Part shown: piece after piece, positions 34,299 through 42,459 of the stretch
Layout: each line of letters starts with the position of its first letter
Numbering within the stretch: position 1 is the stretch's first letter
Origin: Sciscionella marina DSM 45152
GTDB taxonomy: Bacteria; Actinomycetota; Actinomycetes; Mycobacteriales; Pseudonocardiaceae
Direction: 5' to 3'
Length of the DNA stretch: 64,000 bases
Assembly: GCF_000379465.1 (NCBI RefSeq)
Contig: NZ_KB905403.1
Location: forward strand, 181-64,180
Notes under the pieces: model-generated
Told to the model about the DNA's origin: nothing
Databases searched by the model: none
The model's input: the letters and a program-made list of their open reading frames with translations, nothing else
Program-made: the position numbers and the translations under genes

Positions 34299-34832
34299 TC
34301 AACGGAAGAGGGTGTCCACGTAATCCGCCCCGATACCGACTTTCGCGTAGTGCTCGCGGCACAGCGCGATGTAGTCGTGCACGTCGAAAAACCCTTCGGT
34401 GTCCCCGTTCTCGTCCAGCCAGACGAGTGGTCCGGCGACCACGAACATCGCCTTCATCGGTTCGCCGGAATCATAGGCGACCAGGGTGTGCCCCTCGCCC
34501 GGAGTTTCGTACACGAAACTGCCCGGTGTCGCGGTCCACGGTCGTTCCAGATAACCCCATTTACCGGAAATGGTGTAGGCGAACACCTCGCGCGGATGAT
34601 AATGCCGGTTCACCAATCCCGCCGAGGTGGCGCGCAGAATATCCGACCACATGTTCTCCTTGATCGAGATCCACAGTGGCCGGGAGCCGACGGTTTCGGT
34701 GAACGGTACGTAGTAGTCGTCATCGTCGACGGGCGCGTACTGGTGAAACACCTCGGGAAGGGCGTCCGGTCGCATGGAGTTCTCGATCGGCTTGATGTTC
34801 CGCCAGAATTCCGTTGTCGCTTCTTCGGGCAT
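34299..34832 (-). CDS. Cupin protein, 2,4'-dihydroxyacetophenone dioxygenase-like
   Basis: This 177-aa protein has a single cupin barrel (about residues 65-145). Metal-ligand candidates are in NRHYHPREVFAY (His-x-His with Glu) and GEGHTLVAY. It resembles the 2,4'-dihydroxyacetophenone dioxygenase family, which cleaves a C-C bond beside a ketone. It is the first gene of a five-gene cluster with a transporter, two dehydrogenases and AraC. The exact substrate cannot be read from sequence. Confidence 0.75.
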   Translation of the reverse strand: MPEEATTEFWRNIKPIENSMRPDALPEVFHQYAPVDDDDYYVPFTETVGSRPLWISIKENMWSDILRATSAGLVNRHYHPREVFAYTISGKWGYLERPWTATPGSFVYETPGEGHTLVAYDSGEPMKAMFVVAGPLVWLDENGDTEGFFDVHDYIALCREHYAKVGIGADYVDTLFR

Positions 34833-34942
34833 GGCAGCTCCTCTCCTTGCTGGGCAACGCTAGGCCGCTGTCGCCGATGCGGTCTTGCTCCTGGCGGACA
34901 TCCCCGTTGTCCGAACCGGACACGGCCCATACGCTGCCGGGT

Positions 34943-35524
34943 ATGAGTGATCAGGTGAGCCGCTTCGGCGCCGTCGAGTTGGAGGACCTTCCCGAGGATC
35001 TGCGCGGGCGAATCGGCGCGATCGCGGAGAAATCGGGCTTCGTGCCGAACATCTTCCGCGCACTCGGGCGCCGCCCGGCCGAACTGCGTGCCTTCCTCGA
35101 CTACCACGACGCGCTGATGGAGCGCACCGATGGACTGAGCAAGGCCGAGCGCGAACTGGTCGTGGTCGCCACTTCCGCGGCGAACCACTGCACCTACTGC
35201 ATCGTGGCGCACGGGGCGATCCTGCGGGTGCGCACCAAGGACGGCGAGCTCGCGGACAAGGTCGCGGCGAACCCCTGGCAGGTGGAGCTGGACGAGCGTG
35301 GCCGGGCGATCGTGGACCTGGCGCTCGCCGTCGCACAGGATTCCGAACGATTCGGACAGGCCGACCTCGACCGGGCGCGAACGGCTGGGCTGACCGAGGA
35401 CGAGATCTGGGACATCGGCGCGATCACCGCCCTGTTCGCCATGTCCAACCGGCTGGCCCATTTCACCGCGCTCGCCCCGAACCCCGAGTTCTACCTCATG
35501 GGACGCACCCCGCGAGGCGCCTGA
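34943..35524 (+). CDS. Peroxidase-related AhpD/CMD-like protein
   Basis: This 193-aa helical protein has the carboxymuconolactone decarboxylase/AhpD motif HCTYCIVAH near residue 83, with the two redox cysteines. Proteins of this uncharacterised peroxidase-related group may handle hydroperoxides. It is divergent from the cupin operon (110-bp gap). Palindrome copy 8 follows its stop, again with a leader. Confidence 0.83.
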   Translation: MSDQVSRFGAVELEDLPEDLRGRIGAIAEKSGFVPNIFRALGRRPAELRAFLDYHDALMERTDGLSKAERELVVVATSAANHCTYCIVAHGAILRVRTKDGELADKVAANPWQVELDERGRAIVDLALAVAQDSERFGQADLDRARTAGLTEDEIWDIGAITALFAMSNRLAHFTALAPNPEFYLMGRTPRGA

Positions 35525-35563
35525 ACACTCGTCGTGGCCGGTACTCACCCTGCGAACAGGGAT

Positions 35564-35605
35564 TGTGCGCGGTTGTGTTCGTTCTAACCAACATTTCCGC
35601 GCACG
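35564..35605. repeat. 42-bp intergenic palindrome, copy 8 (CT centre)
   Basis: Left arm TGTGCGCGGTTGTGTTCGTT, centre CT, right arm AACCAACATTTCCGCGCACG. The outer GCGCGG/CCGCGC pair differs from other copies on both sides. It lies 40 bp after the AhpD-like gene. Confidence 0.9.
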
Positions 35606-35651
35606 AAGTCAGGTTCGTGCTGGTGAGGGCGTTTCTGGGTAGGGTGCCGCC

Positions 35652-36263
35652 ATGGATGAGCTGGCGGTCGCGCGGCGCGAGGTCGCGGTGTGGCGGAACC
35701 GGTTCAGGGCGTTGTTCGACCGCACCCCGGCGCCGACCGCGATCTGTTCGATACGCGGTGAGCTCACCTCGGTGAACCCGGCGTTCGCCAGGCTGTTCGG
35801 GGTGAGCCCGGGTCGGCTGCTGGCGCGGGAGATCACCACGCTGCTGCGCCCGGTAGCCGAACGCGAGTTCGTCCGGGTGGTCACCGAGCTCGAACGGGGC
35901 AAGCGCAGCAGGCGCGCGCTGCGGATGAGCTGGTCGGGTGCGGGGATCCGGCACACGGCCCGGGTGACGGTGCAGCCGGTGCACGACGAGGACGGCATTG
36001 CCCTGCTGGTCACGATCGATCCGGATTCGGCGGTCGACGATGCCGTTCCGGTGCTCTCCGACCGGGAGGCGCAGGTGTTGCGGGCGAGCGCGCAGGGCAA
36101 GACCTCGGCCGCGATCGCCACCGAGCTCGGCATGACGACCGACGGGGTGAGCTACTACCTGACCAGGCTGACTCGCCGCCTCGAGGTCGCGAACCGGGTC
36201 GCGCTGGTGGCCCGGGCGTACACCCTCGGCCTGCTCGACGCCGAGGAATGGCCGCCGCGCTGA
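35652..36263 (+). CDS. PAS-LuxR transcriptional regulator
   Basis: This 203-aa protein has an N-terminal PAS domain (about residues 18-125, LFDRTPAPTAICSIRGELTSVN) and a C-terminal LuxR helix-turn-helix (about 140-198, LSDREAQVLRASAQGKTSAAIA). The two-domain size and order match PimM-type regulators, often linked to specialised metabolism. No biosynthetic cluster is next to it. It is convergent with the aminotransferase-like gene (7-bp gap). Confidence 0.87.
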   Translation: MDELAVARREVAVWRNRFRALFDRTPAPTAICSIRGELTSVNPAFARLFGVSPGRLLAREITTLLRPVAEREFVRVVTELERGKRSRRALRMSWSGAGIRHTARVTVQPVHDEDGIALLVTIDPDSAVDDAVPVLSDREAQVLRASAQGKTSAAIATELGMTTDGVSYYLTRLTRRLEVANRVALVARAYTLGLLDAEEWPPR

Positions 36264-36270
36264 TGGGTGC

Positions 36271-37470
36271 TCAGCCGAGGTCGGCCAGGGCGGAGACCAG
36301 CCGGTAGACGTCGCCCGCGCTGGTGTAGTGGGCGAGTCCGAGCCGGACGGCCCCGCCGACCTCGCCGACGCCGAGGGCGCCGAACACCCCGGTGGTGCCC
36401 GGGTCGGCGAAGGCGTAGACGCCATGCCGGGCCAGATGCGCGACGGCGTCCTCGGCTTTCATGCCGTCCACGGTGAACGCGAGCACCGGAACCCGGTCGG
36501 TGGCGTTGCCGATGACGTGGATACCCGGCAGCGCGCGCAGCTCGATGAGCAGGGTGGCGAGCAGGTTCTCGTGGTAGGTGCGCACTGCCCGCATGGTGGC
36601 GCCGAGGCGTTCGCGCCGGCCACCGCGGTGCGCGTCGTCCATCCCCGCGAGGTGGTCGATGGAGGCGGTGAGCCCGGCGAGCAGGGAGTACGGGTAGGCG
36701 CCGACCTCGAGCCGTGCCGCACCGGAGGCGTCGGGCAACAGGGCGGCGGACGGGAGCCGGTCGAGCATGCCGGGGTCCGCGAAGGCGAGCGCCGCCAGCG
36801 GCGGGCCGCCCCAGGCACCCGCGGAGACGATGAGCACATCGGCGCCGAGCTCGCCGATGTCCAGTGGGGTGAACGGGGCCGCGGCGCAGGCGTCCACGAC
36901 GAGCATCGCCGAGGAACGCTTGGCCAGTTCGGCGATCCACGGGATGTCCGGGCTGGTGCCGACGACCGGGGAGGCGGCGGTGACCGCGACGACCTTGGTG
37001 CTCGTCGAGATCAGTCGCTCGTATTGCCACGCGGGTAGTTCGCAGTTCTCGATGTCGATCTCGGCCCAGCGGACCCCGGCACCGGCACGCTGGGCGGTCC
37101 TGCGCCACGGTTCGATGTTGGTGGGATCGTCGAGCCGGGAGACGAGCACCTCGTCACCGAGTACCCAGGATTCGCCGGCCGCGTTCGCCAGCCGCTGGAC
37201 GAGCTCGGCGGGGTTCGAACCGAGCACGATCCCTTCCGGTTTCGCGCCGACCAGATCGGCGATCGCCTCGCGCGCCTCGCGCAGGATGGTGGATGCGCGC
37301 TGAGAAGTCGGATATATCCCCATAGGCCCGGATCCGGGGGCGCGCAATGCCGTGGACACGGCGGCGGCGACGGTCTCCGGCACCTGCATCCCGGCCGGCG
37401 CGTCGAGGTATGCCCAGCCATCGCCCAGTGCGGGGAACAAACCACGAACCCGGGCGATGTCGAAGGCCAT
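36271..37470 (-). CDS. Class V aminotransferase-fold protein lacking the PLP lysine (Rv3778c-like)
   Basis: This 399-aa protein has the class V aminotransferase/cysteine desulfurase fold, with PLP-pocket Asp193 in VVDA. At the cofactor lysine, where the family has S-x-H-K, the sequence is SAGAWGGPP (residues 216-224): Ala219 replaces lysine. From memory, M. tuberculosis Rv3778c has a similar NAHAWGGPP segment, so this looks like a conserved subfamily without Schiff-base chemistry. It may bind PLP non-covalently or have another ligand. It is divergent from pafE, with a 68-bp gap. Confidence 0.8.
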   Translation of the reverse strand: MAFDIARVRGLFPALGDGWAYLDAPAGMQVPETVAAAVSTALRAPGSGPMGIYPTSQRASTILREAREAIADLVGAKPEGIVLGSNPAELVQRLANAAGESWVLGDEVLVSRLDDPTNIEPWRRTAQRAGAGVRWAEIDIENCELPAWQYERLISTSTKVVAVTAASPVVGTSPDIPWIAELAKRSSAMLVVDACAAAPFTPLDIGELGADVLIVSAGAWGGPPLAALAFADPGMLDRLPSAALLPDASGAARLEVGAYPYSLLAGLTASIDHLAGMDDAHRGGRRERLGATMRAVRTYHENLLATLLIELRALPGIHVIGNATDRVPVLAFTVDGMKAEDAVAHLARHGVYAFADPGTTGVFGALGVGEVGGAVRLGLAHYTSAGDVYRLVSALADLG

Positions 37471-37538
37471 GTGCCTACCGTAGACAGGGGCGCAACCGTT
37501 GGCGGTTCGGGGACGGTCCGGCGGCTACAGTGGAAGCT

Positions 37539-38075
37539 ATGACCGAATCCAAGGACGGCAAGGGTGGGGAAACGGTGATGGTGGTCGGCCCGGACGGAAC
37601 ACCGGTCGGCGCGGCCATGATGCCCGAAGCCGGCGAGGAGGCCGAGGGCGGTGTCGGCGACATGGTCGAACAACCGGCCAAGGTCATGCGGATCGGCACC
37701 ATGATCAAGCAGCTGCTCGAGGAGGTGCGAGCGGCTCCGCTCGACGACGCGTCCCGGGCGCGGCTGCGCGAGATCCACACTCGCTCGATCCACGAGCTCG
37801 AAGAGGGGCTCGCGCCCGAACTGCGCGAGGAGCTGGAGCGGCTCTCGCTGCCGTTCACCGGCGAGGGCAACCCCTCGGACGCGGAGCTGCGGATCGCGCA
37901 GGCGCAGCTGGTCGGTTGGCTCGAGGGACTGTTCCACGGTATTCAGACCGCGTTGTTCGCCCAGCAGATGAGCGCACGGCAACAGCTAGAGCGGATGCGC
38001 AAGGGCCTGCCGCAGGGCTTCGGTGAGGACGAGGGCGAGACCGGTCACGGACACGGGCCCGGCCAGTACCTCTAG
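37539..38075 (+). CDS. pafE: Bacterial proteasome activator PafE/Bpa
   Basis: This 178-aa protein has a disordered acidic N-terminus and a four-helix bundle (about residues 45-155). The C-terminus HGHGPGQYL carries the terminal GQYL that docks into the 20S proteasome alpha-ring pockets. PafE forms a dodecameric ring that opens the gate independently of ATP and pupylation (M. tuberculosis Rv3780). The start is ATG 37539. The gene shares a CTAG with the convergent GNAT gene, the two stop codons overlapping. Confidence 0.92.
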   Translation: MTESKDGKGGETVMVVGPDGTPVGAAMMPEAGEEAEGGVGDMVEQPAKVMRIGTMIKQLLEEVRAAPLDDASRARLREIHTRSIHELEEGLAPELREELERLSLPFTGEGNPSDAELRIAQAQLVGWLEGLFHGIQTALFAQQMSARQQLERMRKGLPQGFGEDEGETGHGHGPGQYL

Positions 38076-38518
38076 CACGCGAGTTCGAGCAGGACGAACC
38101 CGTCCTCGGCGCGGTACCGCCGGTATCCGGCGCGCGCGAACAGCGCGAGGGAGGCGGTGTTCCCGGTGCGCACTCTGGCCCGGATGGACCGCACCCGCCG
38201 CTGTTCGGTGAGATAGTCCTGGGCGGCCTGCAGTACCGGCCCGGCGCGCCCGTGCCCGCGCCTGTCCGGGGCGAGCGTGATGCTCAGTTCCCAGGTTTCC
38301 GGTTCTTCTAGATCGAAGCGGACCGTGCCGATCGGCGCGCCGTCCTGTTCGGCGATCAGCAGCATCCGGTCGGTCCGGGTGAGGCTCTGCTGTAGCCAGG
38401 CGCGGTGTTCCTGCTCGGTGACGACTCCGGTGTGCACCGAGGACCGGCGGGTGTCGGGGTCGTTGCGCAGTTCCAGCAGTAGCGCCGCGTCCTCGGCACG
38501 CGCGGGGCGGATCCGCAT
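38072..38518 (-). CDS. pseH: GNAT acetyltransferase, PseH-like
   Basis: This 148-aa GNAT protein resembles the acetyltransferase of nonulosonic acid pathways (RPARAEDAALLLELRNDP start, ITLAPDRRGHGRAGPVL acetyl-CoA loop). In the Pse pathway PseH N-acetylates the 4-amino group of UDP-4-amino-4,6-dideoxy-AltNAc. The start at ATG 38518 overlaps the PseI stop (TGATG), so it is translationally coupled. The exact substrate is inferred from neighbours. Confidence 0.8.
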   Translation of the reverse strand: MRIRPARAEDAALLLELRNDPDTRRSSVHTGVVTEQEHRAWLQQSLTRTDRMLLIAEQDGAPIGTVRFDLEEPETWELSITLAPDRRGHGRAGPVLQAAQDYLTEQRRVRSIRARVRTGNTASLALFARAGYRRYRAEDGFVLLELAC

Positions 38519-39594
38519 CAGGCGAACAGGTCCCAGGTGAGGATCTCGTCCGCCTCGATGTCCCGGCTCGCGATCTTGCCGACCAGCCGGTCCAATTCGT
38601 GTACCGCGATCCCGTAGCCGGGGCGCTTCACCGCGATATCCGCGCGGGCCAGCGGTTTCCCGGCCGCGATGTCACCGGCGGCGACCAGGCTGCGCCTGCC
38701 GAGCCGGAACAGTTCGTGCTCCGCCTCGGTCACCCGCTTCACCGAGGAACCGAGCGAGTCCTCGGCCTCCCGGATCGCGGTCACCATCGCCGTCAGCTCG
38801 TCCGGTTCGAGCGCGAACGGATGGTCGGGTCCGTCCTGGTCCCGGGAGAGCGTGTAGTGCTTCTCCACCACGCTGGCGCCGAGTGCTACCGCCACCACAT
38901 CCGCGGTATGCCCCATCGTGTGGTCACTCCAGCCGATGGGGATGCCGAACGCCGAGGTCAGCGTGCCGATCGCGCGCAGGTTCAGATCCTCGAACCGCGG
39001 CGGATAGTTCACCGCGCAGTGCAGCAGCACGAGCTGACTCGCCCCGGCCGCGTTCGCCGTGTCCAGCGCCCGTTCGATATCGGTCAGCGAAGCCATTCCC
39101 GTGGAGATGATCAGCGGCTTCCCCGTGGCCGCGCACCGCTCGATCAGCGGTAGATGGTTCACCTCGTACGAAGCGATCTTGTACGCCGGGATATCCAGTC
39201 GCTCCAGCAGATCGACCGCCTTCTCCTCGAACGGCGTGGACAGGAAGTCGATCCCGGCCCGGCTCGCGTGCTCGGCCAGCTCGTCGTGCCATTCCCAGGG
39301 AATCTCGACCCGCTTGATCATCTCGAAAACCGATTCCTGATTCTCGAGCAGATCCGCATCCGTCAGGTACGACATCGTCGGCGTCTTGCGACTGTAAAGC
39401 CCCTCCGCCGTGTAGGTCTGGAACTTCACCGCGTCCGCGCCCGATTCCGCGGCCACGTCGATCAGCCGGAGAGCCGTGTCCAGATCCCGGTTGTGATTCG
39501 CCCCCGCCTCCGCGATCACATACGTCGGACGGCCCGGGCCCACCTCGCGCGAACCGATGCGGACCTGCTGATCACCATAGCTGCGTGCACCCAC
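38518..39594 (-). CDS. pseI: Pseudaminic acid synthase (NeuB family)
   Basis: This 358-aa protein has the NeuB TIM-barrel (about residues 20-270, YVIAEAGANHNRDLD, with the VKFQTY and GWSDHT blocks) and a C-terminal SAF antifreeze-like domain (about 295-358). NeuB-type synthases condense phosphoenolpyruvate with a 2,4-diacetamido sugar; the neighbouring pseBCFGH genes indicate pseudaminic rather than sialic acid. The GTG at 39594 is the start. Confidence 0.85.
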   Translation of the reverse strand: MGARSYGDQQVRIGSREVGPGRPTYVIAEAGANHNRDLDTALRLIDVAAESGADAVKFQTYTAEGLYSRKTPTMSYLTDADLLENQESVFEMIKRVEIPWEWHDELAEHASRAGIDFLSTPFEEKAVDLLERLDIPAYKIASYEVNHLPLIERCAATGKPLIISTGMASLTDIERALDTANAAGASQLVLLHCAVNYPPRFEDLNLRAIGTLTSAFGIPIGWSDHTMGHTADVVAVALGASVVEKHYTLSRDQDGPDHPFALEPDELTAMVTAIREAEDSLGSSVKRVTEAEHELFRLGRRSLVAAGDIAAGKPLARADIAVKRPGYGIAVHELDRLVGKIASRDIEADEILTWDLFA

Positions 39595-39666
39595 GAGCCC
39601 AGTCTCTCACGCCCGGGTTATGGCCCCTGTTCACTTCGCTGCTCCGGACTCCGAGCGTCTGCGTGG

Positions 39667-39694
39667 TTGTCCACAGCGGCGGCGGTTGTCCCCA
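39667..39694. promoter_or_regulatory. DnaA-box-like nonamers in pseG-pseI gap
   Basis: TTGTCCACA at 39667-39675 and TTGTCCCCA at 39686-39694 lie in the 207-bp gap between pseI and pseG. They match the actinobacterial DnaA-box style exactly and with one mismatch. Function is unknown; no gene is seen in the rest of this gap. Confidence 0.3.
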
Positions 39695-39801
39695 GATTTT
39701 TCGCGCCCCGCCATTCGCTGCCGTGCACCGATATACTGGATGCGGGGTCGCCCCCCGGTGAGGGTGGGGGATGTCGGGGTGGGGATTTGTTCGCTTTTGG
39801 C

Positions 39802-40707
39802 TCAGTGGAGCCGTCTTTCGATGGTGTCCAGTATCCGGTCGGCGCCTGCGCCGTCTACGGTGTTCCGGGCACGGGCGGCGCGCTCGGCGAGGCCTGCCCG
39901 GTCGCTGAGGATTTCGGCGAGCGTTTCAGCGGGCAGCAGTTCGCCGGGGTGTCCGAGTCCGGTGGCGAGGCCGAGCTCGACGGCCCGTTGGTAACCGACT
40001 TCCTGGTTGTCGACAAGGCAGATTATTGCGAGTGGGGTGCCTATGCAGCAGCCTTCGAGCAGGGTGATGCCCGCGCCCGCGCAGACGAGATCGGCGGCGG
40101 CGAGCCGGACCGGCAGGTCGGGTGTCGGTGGGCGAACGCGCACCCAGTCCGGACAGTCGAGTTCGCCGAAAACGGTGCAGTGCAGGGGAAGTCCGCTGTC
40201 GGCGAGCCGGTCGAGCAGCTCGGCGACCACGGGGGCGGCCAGTGTCGAACCGCCAAGGGTGATCGCCACCTTGAGAGGTAAACCGGTCGGCTTAGATCCC
40301 CGCCGGGCACTGCGAACCTTACGGCGCACCAGGGCATATTCGGGGCCGCGCAACAGGATCGGGGAACCGTCCGCGGGGCGCGGGGACGATGCGAGGTTGG
40401 GATCCACGACGATGTCGGCGCGCCGTCGGCCGAATGTCCCGTCCTCGATGTTGACCACGAGCGCGGAACCGGGCGCAGGTGCGTCGGTGTAACTGTCCGC
40501 GAGCACGACATCGGGCTGGCCGAGCTGCCCGGAAGCGACACCGAGCGCGTCGAATTCGGTGCGCAGCCAGTCCACCCCGACCGGCGGTTCGATGCCGACG
40601 GTCCACCCGCGGGCCACGGCTTCCTCGGCGAGCGCGAGGCAGCGCACGAGATGGCCGACACCGATCCCGGGGCCACCGCGCGCGTGCAGCGCGAGCCGGA
40701 CGCTCAC
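39802..40707 (-). CDS. pseG: UDP-sugar hydrolase PseG
   Basis: This 301-aa GT-B-fold hydrolase has the N-terminal RGGPGIGVGHLVRCLALA block (residues 11-27) with the key His, and a CAGAGITLLEGCCIGTP segment in the C-terminal half. PseG removes UDP from UDP-2,4-diacetamido-trideoxy-altropyranose, freeing the sugar for PseI. The GTG at 40707 overlaps the pseF stop by 4 bp. Confidence 0.87.
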   Translation of the reverse strand: MSVRLALHARGGPGIGVGHLVRCLALAEEAVARGWTVGIEPPVGVDWLRTEFDALGVASGQLGQPDVVLADSYTDAPAPGSALVVNIEDGTFGRRRADIVVDPNLASSPRPADGSPILLRGPEYALVRRKVRSARRGSKPTGLPLKVAITLGGSTLAAPVVAELLDRLADSGLPLHCTVFGELDCPDWVRVRPPTPDLPVRLAAADLVCAGAGITLLEGCCIGTPLAIICLVDNQEVGYQRAVELGLATGLGHPGELLPAETLAEILSDRAGLAERAARARNTVDGAGADRILDTIERRLH

Positions 40708-41426
40708 CCCGCGGCCAGTGGCTTCTGCGGGACGACGGAGTTGCCTTGCGCGATGTCCGGGCGGGACCGGAGAAAGTCGACCACGGCGCGCACATCGCTC
40801 GACGAGCTGCCGAGTTCGTCGACGATCGCCTGCACCACGGCATAGTCCTCGGCGGTGTCGACGGTCACGCGCAGGTCCGAATCGTCTCGTCCGCCGTGCA
40901 CGCCGGCGCACCGGTACCGTTCCGGTGCGTGATAGACGGCGGAAGTGACGTGGATCCGGTCGCTGCCGCTGGCCTCGACCGTGTTCAGCACCTCCGCGCG
41001 CACGAGTTCGGTGTCCAGCCCGCGCGGGTAGGTCCGGGTGAGCACATTGGACACGTAGTCGAGGCTCGGGTCGGAGCGCCACAGTGCGACGACCTGACCG
41101 ATCAGGCGAGGATCCAGCAGTGGACAGTCGGCGGTCAACCGGACGACCGCGTCGCAGGGGAACTTCTCGATCGCGAGCCGGTAGCGCTCGAGCACGTCGT
41201 CCAGGGGGCCCCGGACGACCGGTGCGGCACAGGCATCGGCCTCGGCTGCCACGGCGTCGTCGTCCGCGCTGGTCGAGGTGGCCACTATCACCTCGGCGAT
41301 TCCCGGGGCCCGCCGCGCGGCGTCGACCACCCAGCTCAGCACGCTCGCATTGCCAAGCGGCTCGAGCACCTTGCCCGGTAGCCGCGAGGACGACAGGCGT
41401 GCCTGAATGACAGCGTTGACCAGCAT
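40704..41426 (-). CDS. pseF: CMP-pseudaminic acid synthetase-like cytidylyltransferase (PseF/SpsF)
   Basis: This cytidylyltransferase of about 240 aa has the IQARLSSSRLPGKVL nucleotide-binding signature and RLTADCPLLDP. It activates pseudaminic acid with CTP. The Met at 41426 (MLVNAVIQ) is preferred to 41435 by family alignment; neither has a clear ribosome-binding site. The gene is divergent from pseB, whose start is only about 45 bp away, so the two promoters must overlap or transcripts be leaderless. Confidence 0.83.
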   Translation of the reverse strand: MLVNAVIQARLSSSRLPGKVLEPLGNASVLSWVVDAARRAPGIAEVIVATSTSADDDAVAAEADACAAPVVRGPLDDVLERYRLAIEKFPCDAVVRLTADCPLLDPRLIGQVVALWRSDPSLDYVSNVLTRTYPRGLDTELVRAEVLNTVEASGSDRIHVTSAVYHAPERYRCAGVHGGRDDSDLRVTVDTAEDYAVVQAIVDELGSSSSDVRAVVDFLRSRPDIAQGNSVVPQKPLAAG

Positions 41427-41469
41427 GGGTGCCATGATGACGTACGGAGGTCATCGCCAACGCGAAAGG

Positions 41470-42459
41470 GTGAGGTACGTGGGGCCGCTGCAAGGCGCAA
41501 GCATCCTGCTCACCGGGGGAACCGGTTCATTCGGGAAGGCGTTCATCACGTACGCGCTCGAACACCTCGACCCGCGCAGGCTGGTCGTCCTCTCCCGGGA
41601 TGAGCTCAAACAGTACGAGGCGCGCCAGCAGTTCGGCGACGATCCCCGGCTGCGCTGGTTCATCGGTGACATCCGGGACCGGCGGCGGCTCGAACGCGCC
41701 ATGCACGGGGTCGACTACGTGGTACACGCCGCCGCGCTGAAACAGGTCGACACCGGGGAATACAACCCGTTCGAATTCGTGCAGACGAATGTGACCGGTT
41801 CGCAGAATGTCATCGAAGCAGCGATCGACACCGGCGTGAAAAAGGTCGTCGCGCTTTCCACCGACAAGGCGTCGAGCCCGATCAATCTGTACGGGGCGAC
41901 AAAACTGTGTGCCGACCGGATGTTCATCAGCGCGAACCACTACGCGGCCACGCATCCGACACGATTCGCTGTCGTGCGTTACGGCAACGTCATGGGTTCT
42001 CGGGGAAGCGTGATCCCCTTCTTCAAACGGATCGCCGCTGAGGGCAAGCCGCTTCCGGTGACACACAAGGAAATGACCCGCTTCTGGATCACTCTTCCAC
42101 AGGCTGTTCAGTTCGTTGTGGACAGTTTCGGGATGATGCACGGTGGCGAGCTCTACGTCCCGCGCATTCCGAGTATGCGACTGCTGGATCTCGCGGAAAC
42201 GATCGCGCCCGGCGCGGAGGTGACCGAGGTCGGTGTGCGCCCCGGCGAGAAACTGCACGAGGAAATGATCGCCCCGGACGATTCCCGGCGCACCCTGTTG
42301 CTCGAGGATCGGTATGTGGTGTGCCCGCATATCGCGGGATGGGGATACGAGCCGCCGCAGGACGGATCGCCCGTTCCGGAAGGATTCGCCTACCGCTCCG
42401 ATACGAACGATCTGTGGCTCACGCATGAGGAATTGCGTGAACTGGTCGACAATGGCTGA
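41470..42459 (+). CDS. pseB: UDP-N-acetylglucosamine 4,6-dehydratase (inverting)
   Basis: This 329-aa extended SDR has the cofactor motif TGGTGSFGKAF, the HAAALKQV block and the STDKASSP segment with TNLYGATK-type Tyr/Lys (NLYGATK). PseB dehydrates and 5-epimerises UDP-GlcNAc, the first step to pseudaminic acid. GTG 41470 with GAAAGG upstream is the best start; ATG 41434 and GTG 41479 are alternatives. The stop overlaps pseC by 8 bp. Confidence 0.88.
   Translation: MRYVGPLQGASILLTGGTGSFGKAFITYALEHLDPRRLVVLSRDELKQYEARQQFGDDPRLRWFIGDIRDRRRLERAMHGVDYVVHAAALKQVDTGEYNPFEFVQTNVTGSQNVIEAAIDTGVKKVVALSTDKASSPINLYGATKLCADRMFISANHYAATHPTRFAVVRYGNVMGSRGSVIPFFKRIAAEGKPLPVTHKEMTRFWITLPQAVQFVVDSFGMMHGGELYVPRIPSMRLLDLAETIAPGAEVTEVGVRPGEKLHEEMIAPDDSRRTLLLEDRYVVCPHIAGWGYEPPQDGSPVPEGFAYRSDTNDLWLTHEELRELVDNG

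Noticed and set aside
32949-34946. 665-aa open frame on the + strand
   Set aside because: It is antisense to the MFS and cupin genes, is low-complexity Arg/Glu/His, and the minus-strand genes are clearly real.
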